Program-made: the position numbers and the translations under genes
Assembly: GCA_009746045.1 (NCBI GenBank)
Contig: RPFO01002051.1
Coordinates: 1-41,913 of the forward strand
DNA: 41,913 bases
Direction: 5' to 3'
Source of the DNA: Mesostigma viride
Lineage: Eukaryota; Streptophyta; Mesostigmatophyceae; Mesostigmatales; Mesostigmataceae
Part shown: one piece after another, positions 11,392 to 23,600 of the stretch
How the letters are laid out: the number at the start of each line of letters is the position of its first letter
Numbering within the stretch: the first letter of the stretch is position 1
Notes under the pieces: model-generated
Told to the model about the DNA's origin: nothing
Databases searched by the model: none
The model's input: only the letters and a program-made list of their open reading frames with translations

Positions 11392-11766
11392 TTACCATCG
11401 GCAGGGGGGGTCCGGCCTGAATTTCTGTCGGGATGAATAAAGTATAATTGATGCCTGCAGGTGTGATTGTCGATTGTTGCCAGTTTTGATGGTCCTAATG
11501 GAAGCTAGTTTAATGATGTTTCTAAAGCCGTAAAAATTCCCGCTGCTATCTTTACCTTTCCCGTCATTTTGCGGTAAGATAACATTAGGCCTGCGCCATG
11601 CGCGCCCGACCTCTCCATGAAAGGGTGGCCTTTCTTGTGCGCCTGGGCACGAATAAATGCCCGTTATGGTACGTTCTTGTATTAAACGTCCTAAGATAGC
11701 GCTTTCCTGCTTTCTTACCTCGTTGAGCGTAAGCTTTTTGCCTTCTTTCCGGCCAGATGCAGCCAT
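11392..11766 (-). CDS. Left-arm ORF of the giant palindrome (124 aa)
   Basis: The ATG at 11766 opens a 124-aa frame; the frame is also open upstream to 11835. It begins MAASGRKEGKKL and is basic. A well conserved stretch includes YSCPGAQ, PQNDGKGKDSSG and FYGFRNIIKL. I do not recognise the family. The right arm (27816-28292) keeps the same frame open with many substitutions and one in-frame 3-nt insertion, which suggests coding constraint. Here TGG TAA ends the protein, while the right copy reads CAA and continues 26 residues. The ORF reads outward, downstream of the TATA box at 12093-12100. Confidence 0.5.
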   Translation of the reverse strand: MAASGRKEGKKLTLNEVRKQESAILGRLIQERTITGIYSCPGAQERPPFHGEVGRAWRRPNVILPQNDGKGKDSSGNFYGFRNIIKLASIRTIKTGNNRQSHLQASIILYSSRQKFRPDPPCRW

Positions 11767-12092
11767 GAAGTTGCGGGTCCTGGCGCTGCATCGCTGGATT
11801 CCTGGATGTTTGCAGTTGTGTTCGAGGAAATTCACGCGGTCTTCCTAAGCAGCGGCATCATTTTCCCCAGACACTGACGAGCTGGCACCTGTCTCCTAAA
11901 GAGAGCGGCTCGTGCTTGTTAGAAAGGAGGCAGTGTGCATTTTGCGGGACACAATGCTTTGGTGGCACATGCGTCAGGTAGGCTGTTCCAATGGTCTCTT
12001 CACCTTTCCCACTGAGTAAATGTTAGCATTTGTCATGCTAACCAGAGCAGCTAGCCACAGGTTGGCTGGATAAAAAGTCAGCTTATTTTCTC

Positions 12093-12100
12093 TTTATATA
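12093..12100 (-). promoter_or_regulatory. TATA box, left arm
   Basis: TATATAAA on the minus strand, about 330 bp upstream of the left-arm ORF and mirrored at 27412-27419. The flanks (CACACGCAG before, GAGAAAATAAGCTGAC after) match in both arms. Conservation within a duplicated arm is not independent evidence. Confidence 0.4.
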
Positions 12101-12328
12101 CTGCGTGTGTGGTCCTCCACGTGTCCGGCTTGTTGGGCATTTTGGAAGAGGGTTTATAATGTGTTGTTGGGTGGAACAACTTGGTTGTTGGCACAAAATC
12201 ACACATTATTAGCCTGAGATAGGCATGACATATGCTGCTCAGGCGTGTCGTCCTACCAGCCTTGTTGTTAAGGGTAGACTCACAAGGCTGGCTGTGCCGA
12301 TGGAGGGGTGGGGCGTGCTAGCCCCCCC

Positions 12329-13338
12329 CCACACCCACGCATGCATGCTAGCCCACCCCCACACCCACGCATGCATGCTAGCCCCGGCCCCGGCCCCCCC
12401 ACACCCACGCATGCATGCTAGCCCCCCCCCACACCCACGCATGCATGCTAGCCCACACTCACACCCACGCATGCATGCTAGCCCACCCCCACACCCACGC
12501 ATGCATGCTAGCCCCCCCACACACCCACGCATGCATGCCAGCCCCCCCACACACCCACGCATGCATGACCGCCCCCCCCCACACCCACGCATGCATGCTA
12601 GCCCACCCCCACACCCACGCATGCATGCTAGCCCCCCCACACACCCACGCATGGATGCCAGCCCCCACACACACCCACGCATGCATGACAGCCCCCCCAC
12701 ACACCCACGCATGCATGCTAGCCCCCCACACACACCCACGCATGCATGCCAGCCCCCATACACACCCACGCATGCATGCCAGCCCCCCCCCACACTTACG
12801 CATGCATGCTAGCCCCCCACACACACCCACGCATGCATGCCAGCCCCCCCCCACACCCACGCATGCATGCCAGCCCCCCCCCACACTTACGCATGCATGC
12901 TAGCCCCCCACACACACCCACGCATGCATGCCAGCCCCCCCCCACACCCACGCATGCAGGCTAGCCCCCCACACACACCCACGCATGCATGCCAGCCCCC
13001 ATACACACCCACGCATGCATGCCAGCCCCCCCCCACACTTACGCATGCATGCTAGCCCCCCACACACACCCACGCATGCATGCCAGCCCCCCCCCACACC
13101 CACGCATGCATGCCAGCCCCCCCCCACACTTACGCATGCATGCTAGCCCCCCACACACACCCACGCATGCATGCCAGCCCCCCCCCACACCCACGCATGC
13201 AGGCTAGCCCAACCCCACACCCACGCATGCATGCCAGCCCACCCCCACACCCACACGTGCATGCCAGCCCACCCCCACACCCACGCATGCATGCCAGCCC
13301 ACCCCCACACCCACGCGTGCATGCCAGCCCACCCCTAG
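12329..13338. repeat. 30-bp minisatellite, left arm
   Basis: About 33 units of 30-31 bp with core CACACCCACGCATGCATGC followed by YAGCCC and a C run. The GCATGCATGC core is palindromic. Because 30 is divisible by three and no unit has a stop, open frames run through it on both strands; these are artefacts. The mirrored copy at 26427-27197 is about 240 bp shorter. Confidence 0.95.
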
Positions 13339-13639
13339 CTTGAGCGTGCTTGTAAAGTTTTTGCATGGTTTATTAAAATGAGTGGAATATGTATTTATTA
13401 AAATGAGTGGAATATGTATTTATTGCATTAAATGTTAATTTTATTGATCATGAATGAAAATGGTCAACATTGCCGAAGTGCCCCTAAATTGCTCAATATT
13501 GTGTGCTCAAGAATTCAATGAGGATTGTCATCATGGAAACCCGCACAAATTCACGATTCCGGGCATGCATGTGAAAGTATCAAGAACAATTTTCAATTAA
13601 GAATGGTATCTCATTGTTCCATGAATCAATATGACTCCA
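13339..13639. other. Unique A/T-rich segment of left arm
   Basis: Mirrored at 26151-26426. The left copy has a 24-bp duplication (TAAAATGAGTGGAATATGTA twice) that is single in the right copy. No coding sequence. Confidence 0.7.
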
Positions 13640-14680
13640 TGTACGTAGACAAGCCATGATGACCCCATGGGAGCCTAAATCCTCATCATTAAATACATAA
13701 ATGCCACCCATGTACGTAGACGGGCCATGATGACACCAATGGAGCCTGAATCCTCATCATTAATTACATAAATGCCAACCATGTACATAGACAAGCCATG
13801 ATGACACCATGGGAGCCTGAATCCTCATCATTAAATACATAAATGCCAACCATGTACGTAGGCCAGCCATGATGACACTATGGGAGCCTGAATCCTCATC
13901 ATTAATTTCATACATGCCAACAACACGTAGACGGGCCATAATGACACCACGGGAGCCTGAATCCTCATCATTTATTTTATGAGACATCCATGTACGTAGG
14001 CCAGCCATGATGACACCATGGGAGCCTGAATCCTCCACATTTTTTTTCTGAGACATCCATGTACGTAGGCCAGCCATGATGACACCATGGGAGCCTGAAT
14101 CCTCATCATTAAATACATACATGCCATCCATGTACGTAGACAGGCCATGATGACACCATGGGAGCCTGAATCCTCATCATTAATTACATAAATGCCAACC
14201 ATGTACGTAGACGGGCCATGATGACACCATGGGAGCCTGAATCCTCATCATTTTTTTTATGAGACATCCATGTACGTAGGCCAGCCATGATGACACCATG
14301 GGAGCCTGAATCCTCGTCATTTTTTTTTCTTTGACATCCATATACGTAGACGGGCCATGATGACACCATGGGAGCCTGAATCCTCATCATTAATTACATA
14401 CATGCCATCCATGTACGTAGACGGGCCATGATGACACCATGGGAGCCTGAATCCTCATCATTTACTATTCCTTGACATCCATGTACGTAGGCCAGCCATG
14501 GAGACATTATGGGAGCCTGAATCCTCCTCGTTAATTACATAAATGCCAACCATGTACGTAGACAAGCCATGATGACACCATGGGAGCCTGAATCCTCATC
14601 ATTTACTATTCCTTGACATCCATGTACGTAGACGGGCCATGATGACACCATGGGAGCCTGAATCCTCATCATTAATTACA
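13640..14680 (-). repeat. 71-bp tandem array, minus-oriented portion
   Basis: About 14-15 units whose minus-strand sense is GATGAGGATTCAGGCTCCCA followed by TGGTGTCATCATGG, a variable hexamer (CTGGCC, CCGTCT or CTTGTC), TACGTACATGG and a variable tail (TTGGCATTTATGTAATTAAT, or a TGTCAAGGAATAGTAAAT-like variant). Orientation flips at about 14680, where ATTAATTACA meets TGGATGGCAT. Confidence 0.95.
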
Positions 14681-17600
14681 TGGATGGCATTTATGTATTT
14701 AATGATGAGGATTCAGGCTCCCATGGTGTCTCCATGGCTGGCCTACGTACATGGATGTCAAGGAATAGTAAATGATGAGGATTCAGGCTCCCATGGTGTC
14801 ATCATGGCCTGTCTACGTACATGGATGGCATGTATGTAATTAATGATGAGGATTCAGGCTCCCATGGTGTCATCATGGCTTGTCTACGTACATGGTTGGC
14901 ATTTATGTAATTAATGAGGAGGATTCAGGCTCCCATGGTGTCATCATGGCTTGTCTACGTACATGGTTGGCATTTATGTAATTAATGATGAGGATTCAGG
15001 CTCCCATGGTGTCTCCATGGCTGGCCTACGTACATGGATGTCAAGGAATAGTAAATGAGGAGGATTCAGGCTCCCATGGTGTCATCATGGCCCGTGTACG
15101 TACATGGATGGCATGTATGTAATTAATGAGGAGGATTCAGGCTCCCATGGTGTCATCATGGCTGGCCTACGTACATGGATGTCAAAGAAAAAGAAATGAT
15201 GAGGATTCAGGCTCCCATGGTGTCATCATGGCTGGCCTACGTACATGGATGTCTCATAAAATAAATGATGAGGATTCAGGCTCCCATGGTGTCATCATGG
15301 CTTGTCTACCTACATTGTTGGCATGTATGTAATTAATGATGAGGATTCAGGCTCCCATGGTGTCTCCATGGCTGGCCTACGTACATGAATGGCATTTATG
15401 TAATTAATGATGAGGATTCAGGCTCCCATGGGGTCATCATGGCTTGTCTACGTACATGGTTGGCATTTATGTAATTAACGAGGAGGATTCAGGCTCCCAT
15501 GGTGTCTCCATGGCTGGCCTACGTACATGGATGTCAAGGAATAGTAAATGATGAGGATTCAGGCTCCCATGGTGTCATCATGGCCCGTGTACGTACATGG
15601 ATGGCATGTATGTAATTAATGATGAGGATTCAGGCTCCCATGGTGTCATCATGGCCCGTCTACGTACATGGATGTCAAAGAAAAAAAAATGATGAGGATT
15701 CAGGCTCCCATGGTGTCATCATGGCTGGCCTACGTACATGGATGTTTCATAAAAAAAATGATGAGGATTCAGGCTCCCATGGTGTCATCATGGCCCGTCT
15801 ACGTACATGGTTGGCATTTATGTAATTAATGAAGAGGATTCAGGCTCCCATGGTGTCATCATGGCCCGTCTACGTACATGGATGTCAAGGAATAGTAAAT
15901 GATGAGGATTCAGGCTCCCATGGGGTCATCATGGCTTGTCTACGTACATGGTTGGCATTTATGTAATTAACGAGGAGGATTCAGGCTCCATTGGTGTCAT
16001 CATGGCTGGCCTACGTACATGGATGTCAAGGAATAGTAAATGATGAGGATTCAGGCTCCCATGGTGTCATCATGGCTTGTCTACGTACATGGTTGGCATT
16101 TATGTAATTAATGAGGAGGATTCAGGCTCCCATGGTGTCTCCATGGCTGGCCTACGTACATGGATGGCATTTATGTATTTAATGATGAGGATTCAGGCTC
16201 CCATGGTGTCATCATGGCTTGTCTACCTACATGGTTGGCATTTATGTACCTGAATCCTCTCATTAATGATGAGGATTCAGGCTCCATGGTGTCATCATGG
16301 CTGGCCTACGTACATGGATGTCAAGGAATAGTAAATGATGAGGATTCAGGCTCCCATGGTGTCATCATGGCCCTACGTACATGGATGTCAAGGAAATGAT
16401 GAGGATTCAGGCTCCCATGGTGTCATCATGGCTTGTCTACGTTGGCATTTATGTAATTAATGATGAGGATTCAGGCTCCATGGTGTCATCATGGCTGGCC
16501 TACGTACATGGATGTCAAATAGTAAATGATGAGGATTCAGGCTCCCATGGTGTCATCATGGCTTGTCTACGTACATGGTTGGCATTTATGTAATTAATGA
16601 TGAGGATTCAGGCTCCCATGGTGTCATCATGGCCCGTCTACGTACATGGATGGCATTTATGTAATTAATGATGAGGATTCAGGCTCCCATGGGGTCATCA
16701 TGGCTGTCTACGTACATGGTTGGCATTTATGTAATTAATGATGAGGATTCAGGCTCCCATGGTGTCATCATGGCTGGCCTACGTACATGGATGTCAAAGA
16801 ATAGTAAATGATGAGGATTCAGGCTCCCGTGGTGTCATCATGGCCTGTCTACGTACATGGATGGCATGTATGTAATTAATGATGAGGATTCAGGCTCCCA
16901 TGGTGTCATCATGGCCCGTCTACGTACATGGATGGCATGTATGTAATTAATGATGAGGATTCAGGCTCCCATGGTGTCATCATGGCTGGCCTACGTACAT
17001 GGATGTCAAAGAAAAAGAAATGATGAGGATTCAGGCTCCCATGGTGTCATCATGGCTGGCCTACGTACATGGATGTTATGTAATTAATGATGAGGATTCA
17101 GGCTCCCATGGTGTCATCATGGCTTGTCTACGTACATGGTTGGCATGTATGTAATTAATGATGAGGATTCAGGCTCCCATGGTGTCATCATGGCTGGCCT
17201 ACGTACATGGATGGCATTTATGTAATTAATGATGAGGATTCAGGCTCCCATGGTGTCATCATGGCCCGTCTACGTACATGGATGGCATTTATGTAATTAA
17301 TGATGAGGATTCAGGCTCCCATGGTGTCATCATGGCTTGTCTACGTACATGGTTGGCATTTATGTAATTAATGAGGAGGATTCAGGCTCCCATGGTGTCA
17401 TCATGGCCCGTCTACTTACATGGATGGCATTTATGTAATTAATGATGAGGATTCAGGCTCCCATGGGGTCATCATGGCTTGTCTACGTACATGGTTGGCA
17501 TTTATGTAATTAATGAGGAGGATTCAGGCTCCCATGGTGTCTCCATGGCTGGCCTACGTACATGGATGTCAAGGAATAGTAAATGATGAGGATTCAGGCT

Positions 17601-20600
17601 CCCATGGTGTCATCATGGCTTGTCTACGTACATGGTTGGATGTATGAATTAAATGATGAGGATTCAGGCTCCATTGGTGTCATCATGGCTGGCCTACGTA
17701 CATGGATGTCAAGGAATAGTAAATGATGAGGATTCAGGCTCCCATGGTGTCATCATGGCCCGTCTACGTACATGGATGTCAAGGAATAAAATGATGAGGA
17801 TTCAGGCTCCCATGGGGTCATCATGGCTTGTCTACGTACATGGTTGGCATTTATGTAATTAATGAGGAGGATTCAGGCTCCCATGGTGTCATCATGGCCC
17901 GTCTACGTACATGGATGTCAAGGAATAGTAAATGATGAGGATTCAGGCTCCCATGGTGTCATCATGGCTTGTCTACGTACATGGATGGCATTTATGTAAT
18001 TAATGAGGAGGATTCAGGCTCCATGGTGTCATCATGGCTGGCCTACGTACATGGATGTCAAGGAATAGTAAATGATGAGGATTCAGGCTCCCATGGTGTC
18101 ATCATGGCCTGTCTACGTACATGGATGGCATGTATGTAATTAATGATGAGGATTCAGGCTCCCATGGTGTCATCATGGCTTGTCTACGTACATGGTTGGC
18201 ATTTATGTAATTAATGAGGAGGATTCAGGCTCCCATGGTGTCATCATGGCTTGTCTACGTACATGGTTGGCATTTATGTAATTAATGATGAGGATTCAGG
18301 CTCCCATGGTGTCTCCATGGCTGGCCTACGTACATGGATGTCAAGGAATAGTAAATGATAAGGATTCAGGCTCCCATGGTGTCATCATGGCCCGTCTACG
18401 TACATGGATGGCATTTATGTAATTAATGATGAGGATTCAGGCTCCCATGGGTCATCATGGCTTGTCTACGTACATGGTTGGCATTTATGTAATTAATGAG
18501 GAGGATTCAGGCTCCCATGGTGTCTCCATGGCTGGCCTACGTACATGGATGTCAAGGAATAGTAAATGATGAGGATTCAGGCTCCCATGGTGTCATCATG
18601 GCCTGTCTACGTACATGGATGGCATGTATGTAATTAATGATGAGGATTCAGGCTCCCATGGTGTCATCATGGCTTGTCTACGTACATGGTTGGCATTTAT
18701 GTAATTAATGAGGAGGATTCAGGCTCCCATGGTGTCATCATGGCTTGTCTACGTACATGGTTGGCATTTATGTAATTAATGATGAGGATTCAGGCTCCCA
18801 TGGTGTCTCCATGGCTGGCCTACGTACATGGATGTCAAGGAATAGTAAATGATGAGGATTCAGGCTCCCATGGTGTCATCATGGCCCGTGTACGTACATG
18901 GATGGCATGTATGTAATTAATGAGGAGGATTCAGGCTCCCATGGTGTCATCATGGCTGGCCTACGTACATGGATGTCAAAGAAAAAGAAATGATGAGGAT
19001 TCAGGCTCCCATGGTGTCATCATGGCTGGCCTACGTACATGGATGTCTCATAAAATAAATGATGAGGATTCAGGCTCCCATGGTGTCATCATGGCTTGTC
19101 TACCTACATTGTTGGCATGTATGTAATTAATGATGAGGATTCAGGCTCCCATGGTGTCTCCATGGCTGGCCTACGTACATGAATGGCATTTATGTAATTA
19201 ATGATGAGGATTCAGGCTCCCATGGTGTCATCATGGCCCGTCTACGTACATGGATGGCATTTATGTAATTAATGATGAGGATTCAGGCTCCCATGGTGTC
19301 ATCATGGCTTGTCTACGTACATGGTTGGCATTTATGTAATTAATGAGGAGGATTCAGGCTCCCATGGTGTCATCATGGCCCGTCTACTTACATGGATGGC
19401 ATTTATGTAATTAATGATGAGGATTCAGGCTCCCATGGGGTCATCATGGCTTGTCTACGTACATGGTTGGCATTTATGTAATTAATGAGGAGGATTCAGG
19501 CTCCCATGGTGTCTCCATGGCTGGCCTACGTACATGGATGTCAAGGAATAGTAAATGATGAGGATTCAGGCTCCCATGGTGTCATCATGGCCCGTCTACG
19601 TACATGGATGGCATTTATGTAATTAATGATGAGGATTCAGGCTCCCATGGGGTCATCATGGCTTGTCTACGTACATGGTTGGCATTTATGTAATTAATGA
19701 GGAGGATTCAGGCTCCCATGGTGTCTCCATGGCTGGCCTACGTACATGGATGTCAAGGAATAGTAAATGATGAGGATTCAGGCTCCCATGGTGTCATCAT
19801 GGCCTGTCTACGTACATGGATGGCATGTATGTAATTAATGATGAGGATTCAGGCTCCCATGGGGTCATCATGGCTTGTCTACGTACATGGATGGCATGTA
19901 TGTAATTAATGATGAGGATTCAGGCTCCATTGGTGTCATCATGGCTGGCCTACGTATGTACATGGATGTCAAAGAAAAAAAAAATGATGAGGATTCAGGC
20001 TCCCATGGTGTCATCATTGCCCGTGTATGTACATGGTTGCCATTTATGTAATTAATGATGAGGATTCAGGCTCCATTGGTGTCATCATTGCCCGTGTATG
20101 TACATGGTTGGCATTTATGTATGTAATTAATGATGAGGATTCAGGCTCCATTGGTGTCATCATGGCTGGCCTACGTATGTACATGGATGTCAAAGAAAAA
20201 AAAATGATGAGGATTCAGGCTCCCATGGTGTCATCATGGCCCGTCTACGTACATGGATGTCAAGGAATAGTAAATGATGAGGATTCAGGCTCCCATGGTG
20301 TCAGATGTCATGGCCTGTCTACGTACATGGATGGCATGTATGTAATTAATGATGAGAATTCAGGCTCCATTGGTGTCATCATGGCTGGCCTACGTATGTA
20401 CATGGATGTCAAAGAAAAAAAAATGATGAGGATTCAGGCTCCCATGGTGTCATCATGGCCCGTCTACGTACATGGATGTCAAGGAATAGTAAATGATGAG
20501 GATTCAGGCTCCCATGGTGTCATCATGGCCTGTCTACGTACATGGATGGCATGTATGTATTTAATGATGAGGATTCAGGCTCCCATGGTGTCATCATGGC

Positions 20601-23600
20601 TGGCCTACGTACATGGATGTCTCAGAAAAAAAATGATGAGGATTCAGGCTCCCATGGTGTCATCATGGCTGGCCTACGTACATGGATGTCAAAGAAAAAA
20701 AAATGATGAGGATTCAGGCTCCCGTGGTGTCATTATGGCCCGTCTACGTGTTGTTGGCATGTATGAAATTAATGATGAGGATTCAGGCTCCCATAGTGTC
20801 ATCATGGCTGGCCTACGTACATGGTTGGCATTTATGTAATTAATGATGAGGATTCAGGCTCCCATGGTGTCATCATTGCCCGTGTATGTACATGGTTGGC
20901 ATTTATGTAATTAATGATGAGGATTCAGGCTCCATTGGTGTCATCATGGCCCGTCTACGTACATGGACCGTGGCATTTATGTATTTAATGATGAGGATTC
21001 AGGCTCCCATGGGGTCATTGATGATCATGGCATTTATGTATGTAATTAATGATGAGGATTCAGGCTCCATTGGTGTCATCATGGCTGGCCTACGTATGTA
21101 CATGGATGTCAAAGAAAAAAAAATGATGAGGATTCAGGCTCCCATGGTGTCATCATGGCCCGTCTACGTACATGGATGTCAAGGAATAGTAAATGAGGAG
21201 GATTCAGGCTCCCATGGTGTCATCATGGCCCGTGTACGTACATGGATGGCATGTATGTAATTAATGAGGAGGATTCAGGCTCCCATGGTGTCATCATGGC
21301 TGGCCTACGTACATGGATGTCAAAGAAAAAGAAATGATGAGGATTCAGGCTCCCATGGTGTCATCATGGCTGGCCTACGTACATGGATGTCTCATAAAAT
21401 AAATGATGAGGATTCAGGCTCCCATGGTGTCATCATGGCTTGTCTACCTACATTGTTGGCATGTATGTAATTAATGATGAGGATTCAGGCTCCCATGGTG
21501 TCTCCATGGCTGGCCTACGTACATGAATGGCATTTATGTAATTAATGATGAGGATTCAGGCTCCCATGGTGTCATCATGGCCCGTCTACGTACATGGATG
21601 GCATTTATGTAATTAATGATGAGGATTCAGGCTCCCATGGTGTCATCATGGCTTGTCTACGTACATGGTTGGCATTTATGTAATTAATGAGGAGGATTCA
21701 GGCTCCCATGGTGTCATCATGGCCCGTCTACTTACATGGATGGCATTTATGTAATTAATGATGAGGATTCAGGCTCCCATGGGGTCATCATGGCTTGTCT
21801 ACGTACATGGTTGGCATTTATGTAATTAATGAGGAGGATTCAGGCTCCCATGGTGTCTCCATGGCTGGCCTACGTACATGGATGTCAAGGAATAGTAAAT
21901 GATGAGGATTCAGGCTCCCATGGTGTCATCATGGCTTGTCTACCTACATGGTTGGCATTTATGTAACCTGAATCCTCTCATTAAGAAAATGAAGAGGATT
22001 CAGGCTCCATTGGTGTCATCATGGCTGGCCTACGTACATGGATGTCAAGGAATAGTAAATGATGAGGATTCAGGCTCCCATGGTGTCATCATGGCCCGTC
22101 TACGTACATGGATGTCAAGGAATAGTAAATGATGAGGATTCAGGCTCCCATGGGGTCATCATGGCTTGTCTACGTACATGGTTGGCATTTATGTAATTAA
22201 CGAGGAGGATTCAGGCTCCATTGGTGTCATCATGGCTGGCCTACGTACATGGATGTCAAGGAATAGTAAATGATGAGGATTCAGGCTCCCATGGTGTCAT
22301 CATGGCTTGTCTACGTACATGGTTGGCATTTATGTAGTTAATGAGGAGGATTCAGGCTCCCATGGTGTCTCCATGGCTGGCCTACGTACATGGATGTCAA
22401 GGAATAGTAAATGATGAGGATTCAGGCTCCCATGGTGTCATCATGGCCTGTCTACGTACATGGATGGCATGTATGTAATTAATGATGAGGATTCAGGCTC
22501 CCATGGTGTCATCATGGCTTGTCTACGTACATGGTTGGCATTTATGTAATTAATGAGGAGGATTCAGGCTCCCATGGTGTCATCATGGCTTGTCTACGTA
22601 CATGGTTGGCATTTATGTAATTAATGATGAGGATTCAGGCTCCCATGGTGTCTCCATGGCTGGCCTACGTACATGGATGTCAAGGAATAGTAAATGATAA
22701 GGATTCAGGCTCCCATGGTGTCATCATGGCCCGTCTACGTACATGGATGGCATTTATGTAATTAATGATGAGGATTCAGGCTCCCATGGGGTCATCATGG
22801 CTTGTCTACGTACATGGTTGGCATTTATGTAATTAATGAGGAGGATTCAGGCTCCCATGGTGTCTCCATGGCTGGCCTACGTACATGGATGTCAAGGAAT
22901 AGTAAATGATGAGGATTCAGGCTCCCATGGTGTCTCCATGGCTGGCCTACGTACATGAATGGCATGTATGTAATTAATGATGAGGATTCAGGCTCCCATG
23001 GTGTCATCATGGCTTGTCTACGTACATGGTTGGCATTTATGTAATTAATGAGGAGGATTCAGGCTCCCATGGTGTCATCATGGCTTGTCTACGTACATGG
23101 TTGGCATTTATGTAATTAATGATGAGGATTCAGGCTCCCATGGTGTCTCCATGGCTGGCCTACGTACATGGATGTCAAGGAATAGTAAATGATGAGGATT
23201 CAGGCTCCCATGGTGTCATCATGGCCCGTCTACGTACATGGATGGCATGTATGTAATTAATGAGGAGGATTCAGGCTCCCATGGTGTCATCATGGCTGGC
23301 CTACGTACATGGATGTCAAAGAAAAAGAAATGATGAGGATTCAGGCTCCCATGGTGTCATCATGGCTGGCCTACGTACATGGATGTCTCATAAAATAAAT
23401 GATGAGGATTCAGGCTCCCATGGTGTCATCATGGCTTGTCTACCTACATTGTTGGCATGTATGTAATTAATGATGAGGATTCAGGCTCCCATGGTGTCTC
23501 CATGGCTGGCCTACGTACATGTTGGCATTTATGTAATTAATGATGAGGATTCAGGCTCCCATGGTGTCATCATGGCCCGTCTACGTACATGGATGGCATT

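Noticed and set aside
12225-13343. Overlapping open frames rich in HASPPPHPRM repeats (also mirrored at 26395-27204)
   Set aside because: The 30-bp minisatellite has no stops in several frames on both strands; no start context or unique domain.
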